A DNA stretch of 64,000 nucleotides from Tetradesmus obliquus. Lineage: Eukaryota; Chlorophyta; Chlorophyceae; Sphaeropleales; Scenedesmaceae. The notes beneath the pieces are model-generated. The model had not been told where the DNA came from and searched no databases. It saw only the letters and a program-made list of their open reading frames with translations. Shown here one piece after another: positions 46,174 through 57,088 of this stretch. Location: contig CP126192.1 in assembly GCA_030272155.1 (NCBI GenBank), positions 8,528,501 to 8,592,500 of the forward strand, read 5' to 3'. Position 1 is the first letter of the stretch. Every line of letters begins with the position of its first letter. Made by a program: the position numbers and the translations under genes.

Positions 46174-47301
46174 GTAAGGGTTGCTCATGTGCATGATGCA
46201 GCACCTGTGGGCTTGAGCCTGAATGTCATAGCATGTTGCTGGCAGCGGCACAGTCATAGGTTGCTGTCAAGATGCTTGTTATTAGATGCTTGCGGTGCTG
46301 CCGCTTGCTCTGGCGCAAATATCAGAACACGCGTATGGTCACAATGCTACACGTGCAGATTTGTTGTGCACCGTTAGTACACCTGCACGCTGCGCTGCTG
46401 CTGCTGCAGCAGCTGCTGCTGCTATTGCTGCTGCTGCTGCTGCTGCTGCTGCTGTGCCTCACCTGCCATCAACCACCGCAGGTCCACATCCGGTGGTCAT
46501 GCCAGTCGCAAACACATTCAGCAGCTTGCCGGTTGCCGCATTCAGCGTGAACAGCGTGCCCTGCAGATCCATGCTTGCATAAAACACCACGCCATTCGCC
46601 ACAGTCATCGGCGCCTGACTTCTCGCCTCCTTTGGTGGATTCACACCAGCCTGCACATCTCCCCAGTGCGGTGTAGGGTTCGCAAACGTCCATACAATGG
46701 TGCCATCGTACGCATCAACAGCAGCAGCGATGCCACCTTGTGTTGTAGCTGGGATGGCGTTCGAGCCGAGCTTGTTGGGTACTGCCTTCATGCTGGACAG
46801 GTTGATGGGTACTGAGAGGTAGTTGTTGTTTGCCACGTAGATCCGTGAGGTGTCGGCAGCACTGCCCCACTGCAGGCCGCCTACGGTGCCGCCTGGGCCA
46901 ACTGGAAGGGACCAGTGCACCGCACCCTGCAAGTAAGAAACGATGAGGGGTATTGCAGCGGAAAGCACACTCAGGATAGCAGAGGTAAGCCATGCCATGT
47001 GCCACCAGGGCCCACCGGCAGTGACCAGTGCACGGCACCCTACAGGAGGAGGTATTGCAGTGGCGAGTTTTGACAGCAGCAGGCAGCATGTGCAGTGGGG
47101 TAAATCACGTGATTCGCCGCACTGCACATGCTGCCTGCTGCTGGCAAAAGCCGCCACTGCAACACCGCCTCCTGTGCACACCTCCTCCTGTGCACAGTGG
47201 ATCCTGAGCAAGGCCGTCACCACTGTCATTGAATTCGGGCAGGCAAGCAAAGGAGCAGGAATCAGGCAAGCCAGCCACTGACCAGCCAGCACGCAGAGTC
47301 T

Positions 47302-47370
<69 letters not shown>

Positions 47371-48021
47371 TTAATGGAATAGGCATGGTACTCGCCGTGT
47401 CTGGCACCAGCACCCACAGTCAGCCAGCCAGCCAGCCAGCCAGCAGTGAAGCCAGCTGTTCAATAAACAAGCCAGTTAGTGAGCCTACAAGTCAGCAACC
47501 AGCCAGGCAACTCACCGTGTCGGGTGCCAGCACCCACAGCCAGCCAGACGTCTGCCCCGCCACAGCCAAACAGCCACCAACCAATCAACCAACCAACCAA
47601 CCAACCAACCAACCAACCAACCAACCAACCAACCAACCAACCAACCAACCGGACAGCACGCCGCGCACCGTGTCTGGGGCCAGCGCCCACAGCCAGCTAG
47701 CAAGCAGTGAAGCAAAGCTAGCAAGCAAACGATTTACTCAGCCAACCAGTCAGCTAGCCGGCACGCCATGCCGCTCACCGTGTCCGGCGCCAGCGCCCAC
47801 AGCCATCCCGACTTCTGCCCCGCCACCACCAGCTGCTTGCAGCGGCAGCCCTTGCAGGCCGTCACCAGCATAGGGGCCTGCGCAAAGTCGTAGTCGGGGC
47901 TGTTGATGTCGGGGCAGCTCTGCAGCAGCAGCAGCAGCAGCAGCGGCAGCACACAAGTGCAGTCAGCATTGGAGCTTGAGCAAATTCATAGTGAGGGCTG
48001 TTGATGTCAGGGCAGCTCTGC

Positions 48022-48053
<32 letters not shown>

Positions 48054-48371
48054 TCATATGAACAGGGAGTGTCAGTGTGCTGGTGGTGATGTTCATCCGG
48101 CTGTGTTTTGTGACACCCGCGTTTAGCTAATTGTTCAGTGCTGTGTCAGCCAGCTGGAGCAGTCATGGCTGGAGCCGTATTTTTGTCGGCTCCACAGCAA
48201 AACAATGTTGCATGCCAAGTTATGTGGTTGGTTTAGGAACGCATGAAGCCGTGAATGTGCGCAGCCCATCACTTATTGCCCTTGTCAGCTCACCGCTGCG
48301 TTGCCGCCATACATGCAGGCCGCATTCCAGGCGTCAGGGCCGCCCAGCTGCTTCACCCATCTGCAAAACAC

Positions 48372-48414
<43 letters not shown>

Positions 48415-49454
48415 CAGGCGGGATGATGGAGAGCCAAAGAGGGGTGTGCCAGTGACACGTGCGGCTGCATGGTACAGTAGATGATGCAAGGTGCAGGCGC
48501 CTCCGCAGCAACCGCCCAAGGTGCTGCGTTGGTAGTGAGCCCTTTCAATGCATGTGTACATCTCTTGCTCACCTGACTTTGCCGCTGTCCAGGTCCAGGG
48601 CCAGCATGGAGTTGTGGTACTTGACACCGCGGCATTGGAAGATGAGCCAGAAATGTACAACATTCAAATAAGAACATGCTATAACATAATGACAAAGTAA
48701 CCGTTGCCCACCTGACTTTGCTGCTTTCCAGGTCCAGGGCCAGCATGGAGTTGTGGCAATCTGAGATGCGCCAGGGACGCATCCACTCTCAACATAACAA
48801 CAAACTATCTGCGGCTCAAACAAACCAGCTGCACCCCACCTGACTTTGCCGCTGTCCAGGTCCAGGGCCAGCATGGAGTTGTGGTACTTTCCATGCTGTG
48901 ACGAGTACAACGAACAAGGCATCGACATGCAACATCAACTGTGTAAATAGTCGGCTGTGCCGCACCTGACTCTGCCGCTGTCCAGGTGCAGCGCCAGTAT
49001 GGATTTGTAACAGTTGACACCGTGGCATTGAGAGATGAGCCAGCAATGTATAACACTGTGATAACGTAACATAACATAACATAACATCAACATAGCCGCT
49101 GCCTACCTGACTTTGCCGCTGTCCAGGTCCAGGGCCAGCATTGAGTTGTGGTAGTTGGTGGGGTACTTGGACTCGCAGGCCACCTGGGCCGGGATGTTGT
49201 CCTGGTGGAGGGGGCCGATGGCCTTGATGCAGTCGGCCAGGTCATCGGGAATCTCTGAAGCAGCAGCAGCAGCAGCGGTCAGCGGAAGTTGTCCTGGGTG
49301 AGAAGCCGATGGCTTTGATGCAGTCGGCCAGGTCATCAGGGATCTCTGTATCATTTTCAGCAGCAGCAGCAGCAGCAGCAGCAGTCAGCGGAAGTTGTCC
49401 TGCGTGAGGGTGCCGATGGCCTTGATGCAGTCGGCCAGGTCGTCGGGGATTTCT

Positions 49455-49519
<65 letters not shown>

Positions 49520-50039
49520 CAGCAAGAGGGTAGTTGTCACAGCATCAGCAATCAATATGGCAGCCGCACAATGACTGCATGCAGCTATCTACCCAGCAGC
49601 TGCTGGTTGGCAGCTGCAAGCACAGCCTGTTTACATTACATTACATTACATTACATGCTCCACTCAACGAGGAGTGGGAACCCCAGTCAGGAGCCAACGA
49701 GAGGCTCATAGGGGGAGGAAACATCGAAGAACAACTCATCATCATCCAAACCGTCAGAAGAAATCGCAGAAAAAAACTCATCAGCATCATCATGTTTAAT
49801 CAGAGGGAAACAGCTACAATGCGCAATGCATCTGTGCTATCTCAACCCTGCTCACCGTAGTTGTTGCCTGTCGCGATGTACACCTGGTTCCGCGCCACAT
49901 CCACAGCAGGCGAGGAGCCCCACACACTGTTGCCTGAGAAGGCGCCTGTCTGCCCGTTGTTGTCTGGCGCCATGAGGGTGCGCCACAGGATGTTGCCGGC
50001 CAGGTCCACCTTGAGCATGCTGCCGATGAAGGTGCAGCT

Positions 50040-50081
<42 letters not shown>

Positions 50082-51739
50082 TACAGCACAGCAGCGAGTC
50101 AGCGCTGGTTGCGAAGGATGCACAGAGCAACTGTGCGTAGCTGGAAGTTGTACAGGCAGCGCAAGACAGGACAGCGCACCAGCTACACGACAGCGCAAAA
50201 CACGCAACGCACCAGCTGCACGACAGCGCAAAACACGACAACGCACCAGCTGCACGACAGCGCGAAACACGACAACGAACCAGCTGCACGACAGCGCCAA
50301 ACACGACAACGAACCAGCTGCACGACAGCGCAAAACACGACAACGCACCAGCTGCACGACAGCGCAAAACACGACAACGCACCAGCTGCACGACAGCGCA
50401 AGCACCACCTCAACTCTTGAGGGGTAGGTAGCGCTGTTTGCCCGCAGCTCTTCCCGGCTGCTCACACCCACAAACACAGCTTAAGACTAGCACCAAGGTC
50501 ATGCACTCCAACAAAACCAACAACAACGTGTGTTTGTGTGCGGCCACTCACCAGGGATATGTTGCGCTGTTGGCCCACAACTCCTCAAGGCTGCTCCACC
50601 AACTAGCCCGCCTGACAACATATACATCCATTCAACAAAGCCCTTACATGTACAACCAGTCAAAACAGCCCTCAACTCACCAAGGATATGTTGCGCTGTT
50701 AGCGCACAGTTCCTCAAGGCTGCTCACACCCACATACACAGCGGCAGGCTAGCCCAAACGTCATGCAGCCCAACATAACCAGTAACTTGCGTATGTGTGC
50801 GGCGCCTCACCAAGGATATGTTGCGCTGTTTGCCCATAGCTCCTCCAAGCTGCTCACGCCCACATACACAGCGCCATTATACACAGTAGGACTCTGCGTG
50901 AGCATCGCAGCCGGGTGAGGGTCCACGCGCTTGCACCAAGCCAAGCTGCCATCAGCCGCATTCACTGCCAGCAGGTATGGGAAGCCGCCGCCTTTCTTCA
51001 TGACACCCAAAATGAGCTTGCCGTCTGCCCATGCCGGGCTAGTGCGGGAAATGATGTTGCTTGAGGTGTAGCCGGAGGGGTAGGGGTTCGGGTCCACTGC
51101 CAGCACGTAGTCGAGGATCTTCTTGGTCCAGATGACGGCACTGGTCGAGGCGTTGAGGCACCACAGGTTGCCTGTGAATGAGAATGAGAAGGTGTGAGTG
51201 AGTGCAGCGCAGGGGTTAGGCAACAGAGCAGCAGCACAAAAAAGGTTGCCTGCATGTAAAGGGTAGAAGAGTAGGCGCATGGAAGGGTAGATGTGAAGTG
51301 TACCCTGAGGGTTAGGGATTACGGTCCACTGCCAGCACGTAGTCAAGCATTTTTTTGACCAGATGACAGCACTGGTTGACGCGTTGAGGCACCACAGGTT
51401 GCCTGCGAGTACATGTTAGATGCGTGTAGGTGAGCATGGGTGAGTTGCACGACAGGCTGCAGGACGACAGGCTGCAGGGCGACAGTTGGCATAACTCAAC
51501 GTAACACCAGTCACCAGTCAGCAGCAGCAGCAGCAGCGCTACGCACCGTTCCAGTCAGGCACGTAGAGGCGCCCAGCCACCACGGTGGGTGTGGCCGACA
51601 GGTCCCCTCCCGCAGAGAAGCTCCAGCGCTTGACCAGGCCTGGCGCTGTGCTTGTGTTGAGCTTTGTCTCGCTGTATGCGAAGCGCCTGTTGGTCAGGTC
51701 GTAGCCCCAGTGCTCCCAGGAGCTGGGCACTGCAGAAAG

Positions 51740-51786
<47 letters not shown>

Positions 51787-52914
51787 GTTTATCCAGACAG
51801 CGCCTGTTGGTCAGGTCATAGCCCCAGTGAACGTAGGAGCAGGCACAGCAGCAGAAGCAAGGTTGGATTTTGAGTGGCTTACAACAGGGAGTGCCAGAGG
51901 ATATGTGTTGTTACAAGTGCACTCGTTACCTTGCAGCTTACAAGTGAAGCCTGCAGCTGCAAGTCAGGCACACTCGGCTGAAAGCAAGAGCACGCCCCGC
52001 CAGCCCCTTGCATGCACCACACACTCACCAACACACTCGCTTGCAGCAGGGTTGGCCACACGGCCAGCCAGCAAAGACCATCTGCTGCTGCTCAAGCTTC
52101 GATGCAATAGCACGGCACGCTGCGGCATGTTATCCCAAGTACTGGATGCTGCTCCTGCCTTTCACCACTTTGGCAGGACCTGCTATCCCACCTGCTAAAC
52201 AGACCTTGCGGAGCGAGGGGCCCTGGCTGCTCACAGCGCACTCACCAACACACTCGCTTGCGGCAGGGTTGGCCACCCGGCCAGCCGGGCAGGCCTTGCA
52301 TGCAGCAGTAGGCAGCTTGCCGCCCGCACTCACGCTGCCCGCGGGGCACTTGGCGCAGCTGCTGCTGCCTGCATATCCGTGCATGCACTCGCACTTGAGG
52401 CTTGCAACATTTAGGGAGTATCCAGTGCCGGCGTTGCAGGCGAGGCAGACGTCTGGGTTGCTGGCTGAGCACTGGCTGCAGCCTGGCACGTTGCAGGCGG
52501 GTGGTTTGAGGCACTTGGTGTTGCCCAGGTCTTCACATTGCACCTGACACTGGCTGCGCAGAGTGGAAATTTTGACGCACACCAGGAAGCAAGGAAAGAA
52601 CCAGCAAAGTGGCAGAAGCAGCTTCATCAGCAGCAATTTGGCGCTGAGCCATGTGCATAGCGCAGCAAACCAAGCAGATGGTCTGCATGCATGCGGCATG
52701 TGCCTTAAGGTTATGCTAGGGCAGTATCAGGGCTGTCAAAATGCAATGCGTCATCGCCCGCGTGCAAGCAAGTGGTTTGGTGCAGCTGCTGCTGTGTCAG
52801 CGTCACTCACGAGTCATAGAAGCAGCACTTGCCCTTTGGTGGCGGGCAGGGCAGCGGCGCGGCTGTTGCACAGTTGGGGTTCCTGGTGTCCTCACACTGC
52901 ACCTTGCACTCTGC

Positions 52915-52948
<34 letters not shown>

Positions 52949-53448
52949 ACCGGCAATCGGAGTGATTTCAGCAACTGACCGAAAGAGCTGCACACATAGC
53001 GCATGCATGACACAAAGCACCTTGCATTCTGCGATGGCAGCCCAGCAGTTGCGTCAGTGACACTGACAGCTGCACACAATTACCTCACGCATGGTTGCAA
53101 TGTGGACTCGGCCACATCACAATGGCACAAACAGTATTCAGAGTGGCATGACTCCACCTACCTTTGTCATAGAAGCAAGCCTTGCCGAGGGGCGCAGGGT
53201 CAGGCAGCGGTGTGGCGCCAATGCAGCTGGGGTACACCGGCCTCTGTGTGGGTGGCGGGGAGCCAGTCGGGGGCTGAGGGGATGGTGGTGGCGGGGTGGG
53301 GGAGGGAGGGGTAGGGGAGGGCTGGTTGGCGCAGGCGTTTGCGGTGCATGCTTGGTCGACTGGCATGGTGATGCTGTTGGTCTGGAAGGTGGCTTGCACG
53401 CCTGTGGCGTATGTGACTTGGATCAGCACGCTGGCCTGTCCTGTCACT

Positions 53449-53491
<43 letters not shown>

Positions 53492-53804
53492 TGCAGCAGA
53501 GGCGCAGGCAGGGTCAGTGCATGCCAGAGAATGGCGCGTCTTCAGAAGGCGGGTTGCTGTGTGGCTGCCGGGCTTATGCGCCGCAGGGCAAGCGGCCGCA
53601 AGCTGCACGCCAGGGACAACTACTGCACGAACCAGCTGCACAAGCTGCATTGCTGTGCAGCTGTGCAGCTGCGCAGTGCTGCGCAGTGTGCACAAATGCT
53701 GCTGCTCCCCTGCGCTGTCCAGGGCATACACGCAGCCTATCCAGATTATCATGCATGCTTGTCACACTGTTCCTTGAGAGGCAGCACCTCACAGCACTTC
53801 ACAG

Positions 53805-53852
<48 letters not shown>

Positions 53853-54699
53853 ACTTACGCTGCGCGCAGGTGAAGCTGAGGCTGTTGCTCCAGGAGGCTT
53901 GCGCGCCAGCCGAGGCGTAGCGGGTGCCGCTACCCGCCTCGGCAGCTGGGCAGGGGTCGCCGGGGGACAGCAGGCCTGCGGTTGCCGTGAGGAAGATGTG
54001 GCCGGCCTGGGGCAGGGCGGTCTGCGGTTGATCGTGGTTTGGGGTGTGGGCAGGACAGAAAGCAACAGGTTTGTACAACAGACGGAGGAGTTGGCGGCAG
54101 CATGGTGAGCAGCAGTTGATTGCATTGTACTATTGTACCAAACGGCGAATATAGCATCAGAAGCATTGCAGCATCCACAGCGCCTTACATTTTCATGTAT
54201 GGGTAGGCAATCAGCTGCTGCTGCTGCATGCTTACGCAGGTGACTCAGGTGACACAGGTGACGACACCGCGGGCTGCATGAATTTGCCGCAGCCTGCTCA
54301 CCGTGAGCTGATAGTTGCCGGGGCAGACGCTTGAGACCACGCCAGCGATGTTGGACAGCGCGAATGTGATGCCCTGCGAGAGGTTACGAGATGCAGGGCG
54401 CACGGAACCGTCATTGGGCAGAAGTGCAAGGCTGACATGAGCGGTTGACGCAATGAAATGTTTGTGCTGTAAGCTAGTATAGTGATCTGCCAGGGCCTGC
54501 TCACCTGGTTAGTAATCGGGGCAGGGTGGGAGAAAGCAGCAGCAGGATGGCTGGTGCACTGCATGCCGGCAGGCACCGTTGGCCGGAGCTGCAGATGGTT
54601 CCCGACCCAAAGCGATGGCGTGGCTGAGCACGATTGAGGCGACGCCAGCAGCAGAAGCAGGCACGCAGCTGCCAACCCTGCCGAATTCCAGCGATCCAT
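45651..54699 (-). CDS. Secreted PQQ-type beta-propeller protein with Hyp-rich linker, 14 exons
   Basis: Predicted 938-aa secreted protein. Exons (high to low): 54505-54699, 54302-54373, 53859-54021, 53162-53446, 52811-52910, 52246-52553, 51547-51729, 50811-51171, 49856-50037, 49107-49254, 48294-48360, 47779-47919, 46463-46926, 45651-45798; phases agree. Residues 1-25 are a signal peptide ([16 protein letters not shown]). Residues 26-185 form an unassigned extracellular domain, followed by a Pro/Ser linker at about 186-216 typical of algal cell-wall proteins. A Cys-rich EGF/furin-like part follows, about 225-375. From about 376 on, propeller blades resemble quinoprotein alcohol or polyvinyl-alcohol dehydrogenases: [72 protein letters not shown]. 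No haem CXXCH motif was seen. Likely a cell-wall or periplasmic oxidoreductase; substrate and cofactor use are not shown. The basic C-terminus (RKRRSRR) is odd for a secreted protein. Confidence 0.85.
45903..46115 (-). repeat. Two intronic copies of PQQ exon 14 start
   Basis: Copies at about 45903-45966 and 46058-46113 encode [13 protein letters not shown] plus the acceptor. They match the true exon start (below 45798). Each is preceded, in sense, by a long CTG tract. Confidence 0.85.
46996..47045 (-). repeat. Intronic copy of PQQ exon 13 start
   Basis: Resembles 46876-46930 ([13 protein letters not shown]) with several changes and keeps the acceptor. Confidence 0.7.
47302..47370. repeat. 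(AGCC)n microsatellite
   Basis: About seventeen tetranucleotide units in PQQ intron 12. Confidence 0.95.
47394..47695 (-). repeat. Three intronic copies of PQQ exon 12 end
   Basis: Copies near 47394-47425, 47514-47546 and 47663-47696 resemble the true exon end and donor at 47774-47811. They encode variants of WALAPDT before a GTGAG-like donor, spaced about 115-150 bases. Confidence 0.8.
47577..47650. repeat. (CCAA)n microsatellite
   Basis: About eighteen tetranucleotide units between two of the partial exon copies. Confidence 0.95.
47960..48018 (-). repeat. Intronic copy of PQQ exon 12 start
   Basis: Encodes [18 protein letters not shown], a near copy of the true exon start ([18 protein letters not shown]), preceded by its own sense CTG tract. 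Confidence 0.85.
48570..49015 (-). repeat. Four intronic copies of PQQ exon 10 end
   Basis: Copies near 48570-48620, 48706-48756, 48837-48888 and 48965-49012 repeat the true exon end (49104-49152). They encode [14 protein letters not shown] or close variants, each followed by a GT donor. Spacing is about 127-140 bases. The ATAACA-rich filler between them also recurs. Confidence 0.9.
49300..49455 (-). repeat. Two intronic copies of PQQ exon 10 start
   Basis: Copies at about 49296-49350 and 49400-49455 encode [14 protein letters not shown]. They match the true exon start (49200-49254). Each acceptor is followed upstream by a CAG (sense CTG) tract. Confidence 0.85.
50175..50408. repeat. 34-bp minisatellite, seven copies
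   Basis: Units start at 50175, 50208, 50242, 50276, 50310, 50344 and 50378. The core is CGCACCAGCTGCACGACAGC followed by an ACACGAC-rich part. The array lies in PQQ intron 8, next to a partial exon copy. Confidence 0.9.
50425..50745 (-). repeat. Three intronic copies of PQQ exon 8 end
   Basis: Copies near 50428-50475, 50552-50600 and 50683-50735 resemble the true exon end (50806-50875), which encodes [17 protein letters not shown]. One copy still reads [17 protein letters not shown]; the other two contain frame changes. Confidence 0.8.
51340..51405 (-). repeat. Intronic copy of PQQ exon 8 start
   Basis: Repeats the start of the true exon (NLWCLNAS, below 51171) with its CAG acceptor, and includes part of the VLAVD segment. 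It lies about 230 bases upstream in sense. Confidence 0.75.
51790..51838 (-). repeat. Intronic copy of PQQ exon 7 start
   Basis: Resembles 51685-51730 ([10 protein letters not shown]) and lies directly beyond the CAG tract of the true acceptor. Confidence 0.7.
52020..52065 (-). repeat. Intronic copy of PQQ exon 6 end
   Basis: A near copy of 52241-52285 ([12 protein letters not shown] plus GTGAG donor), 220 bases further along the intron. Confidence 0.8.
53808..53852 (+). repeat. CTG tract (CAG in sense) after a PQQ donor
   Basis: About fifteen units right behind the donor of PQQ exon 3. This tract is CAG in the mRNA sense, unlike the acceptor-side tracts, which are CTG in sense. Confidence 0.85.
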
Positions 54700-55709
54700 G
54701 TTTGTCGAGATCTTGGTATCGAAACACGTACAGCGAGTGTAAGATTAGGTGTTACTCACCCACGCTGATCGCACGCCACGCCCAACAACTACGTAACCCG
54801 ACCTGCTGCTGCCGGGCAATTACAGCTATAAGGTGTAGCCTCTACCTGTGGAGAGACCTGCTATGCAATGTATAAGACCTGTAAGATTTGCCGCCACTAC
54901 ATGCTTCATATATAAAGCAATGCTCAGTGACAGTTAAGTGGAAGTTCATCCGTACTTTCGCAACAACACAAGAACTCGGTTGCCAGGAACGTACGGCAGC
55001 TGCATACACAACGTTTGCGAGTTGAAAGATATTGTATCGATTTTGACACTCTTCCGAATGCATGAGCAGCTGCCTGGCGTCTGATGCTGCACCGTCATCA
55101 CCCCTGTGCACGCATACTATTGGCCCAACGGGGGCCAGGCAAGCAGTGCAACAACGTCAAAGACCATGTAGATTTGAAGGGTGCGCTTCGAAAGCGATTA
55201 TGTACTGTCTCTGCATTGCAATGACGAGCCTGTCATAGGCTCCAACAACCTCACCACATGTATAAGAAGAACACTGTATATGTATAAGAACGAATACATG
55301 ATGTGGTGAGTGTACACTCAACACGTACAGTTGTCAAAACCATGGTGAATACGTGGCTGCGCATTGCAAGCAAAGCTGGGGCTGAAGACTTCTTGCGCTA
55401 ATTCTCCAGACCCTCCGCGTAGGCGGTGTGTAGGTAAAGATAAATATCTGCAGGAGTACCCAGGGGTGCAGGAGTACAGTGGATGTTGCAATTCAAAGTG
55501 CTCAGCCATAGCCAACCTCCGGAGGATCCTGGAGCCCAACAACGGCTTGTTCTGCACACCAACACAATACTGTATACAGTACATCTCAAGACTGAAACCT
55601 GCCTCAAGCACTAGCCCAGCGAGCCGCTTCTCCGCTCAAGAGGGGCTCAGTGGCAGTACACCTCAATGCCAGCGCAACAGCAGGCAACACCAGCACACGT
55701 GTGCACCTG
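54700..55709. other. Intergenic region upstream of the PQQ gene
   Basis: Lies between the PQQ start and the SLX1 stop; both genes are on the minus strand. It should hold the PQQ promoter and the SLX1 3' UTR. AT-richer sequence with TATA-like words (54909-54915, 55256-55280) is present. A plus-strand open frame at 55364-55804 overlaps the SLX1 end and has no recognisable domain. Confidence 0.5.
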
Positions 55710-55997
55710 TCAGCTGCTGTCGTCATCCAATATACATATCACCTCCTGCCGCTCCTCGCCAGCCTGCTCTGCTGCTGTTAGCCGTGCCTGCTGCCGTGCC
55801 ATAGCAGCAGGTGTGGTGCCATTTAGCCGCAGCCGCCTGGCAGCAGGCCGCCTGCTGCTGCCACCTGCGCCGCCGTCACTGGCGCTGCCCCTGCTGCTGC
55901 TGCTGCTGCTGCCGTTTCTGGTGTGCATGCTGCTGCCGCCCTCTCCAGGGCTACATAGGTCGTGGCAGCAGCCACTTGCAGCACCTGCGCTTGGTGC

Positions 55998-56030
<33 letters not shown>

Positions 56031-56632
56031 CAGTGGTTCACCAGGTATACTGCTGACAAGACCGGCCGCAGCAGCTGCAGCATCAGCAGCCCTGCTGCCT
56101 CTCCTGTTGCGCTTGAGTGGGCTCTTCTGCAGAAGCATGACACACCAGCAGGAACACGCATCTCAACAGCTGCATTCAGGAAATTGGCGCCATGTGCATG
56201 GTTTGCTGTTGAATACCAAGCAGCTGCTGCTGCCAAGCATCACGCAATTTAGGGAGCGCTGGCAGTTTGAATGAAGAGGGCCCAGCGACTGCAGCAGCAG
56301 CTGGCACCCCAAGCAGCACAGGCAGACTGCTGAGGAAAGCTGCCGCATCGAGTCAGGACACACGCACCAGCTGCAGCCGCTTCAGCAGAGGCACCGGCGA
56401 GTCATCATCTGCCTGGCACAGGTCCAGCACTTCAGCTGCTGGCGATGCTGCTGCTGCTGCTGGCAATGCTGCTGCTGCTGCTGCTGCTGCTGGTGGTGGG
56501 GTGTGTGCTGCAGGTGTGCCTAATGATGTCAGTGCAGCTGCAGCAGGGCTGCCAGCGTACAGCAGGCCCTGCTGGTGGCCTTGCTGCTGCCAGTCTTGCT
56601 CCAGCAGCTCTGCGAATGAGGGCACTGCCTGC

Positions 56633-56665
<33 letters not shown>

Positions 56666-57049
56666 AGGTGTTGAGCTTGATCACCCTGCTGCCGGTCCTG
56701 CTGCACAGCTGCTGCCACAAGCTGCTCTGCTGGCTGCTGCTGCTGCTGCTGCTGCTGCTGTCCTTGCTGCTGCAGCAGCAGCTGCTGTAGCTGCAGCAGG
56801 TCAGTTGGCAGGGCCAGGTGAGGGTATGCTGCTGCCAAGTGCCCTGCTAGCTGAGACAGGGCAGGCAGAGCGGCTCCAGGCAGTTCGGAAGCTGCTGCAG
56901 GCTCAACTGCAGCAGCAGCGACAACCCTGCCAGACCTGCTGCTGCTGCTACCAGCCTTGGTTGGCTGCTGCCGCCGCCGGCCGGGAGGTGCTGCTGCAGC
57001 TGCTGCTGCACTGCCTTGAGATAGGTCCGTTGCAGCTTGCGCAGCGTCA

Positions 57050-57088
<39 letters not shown>

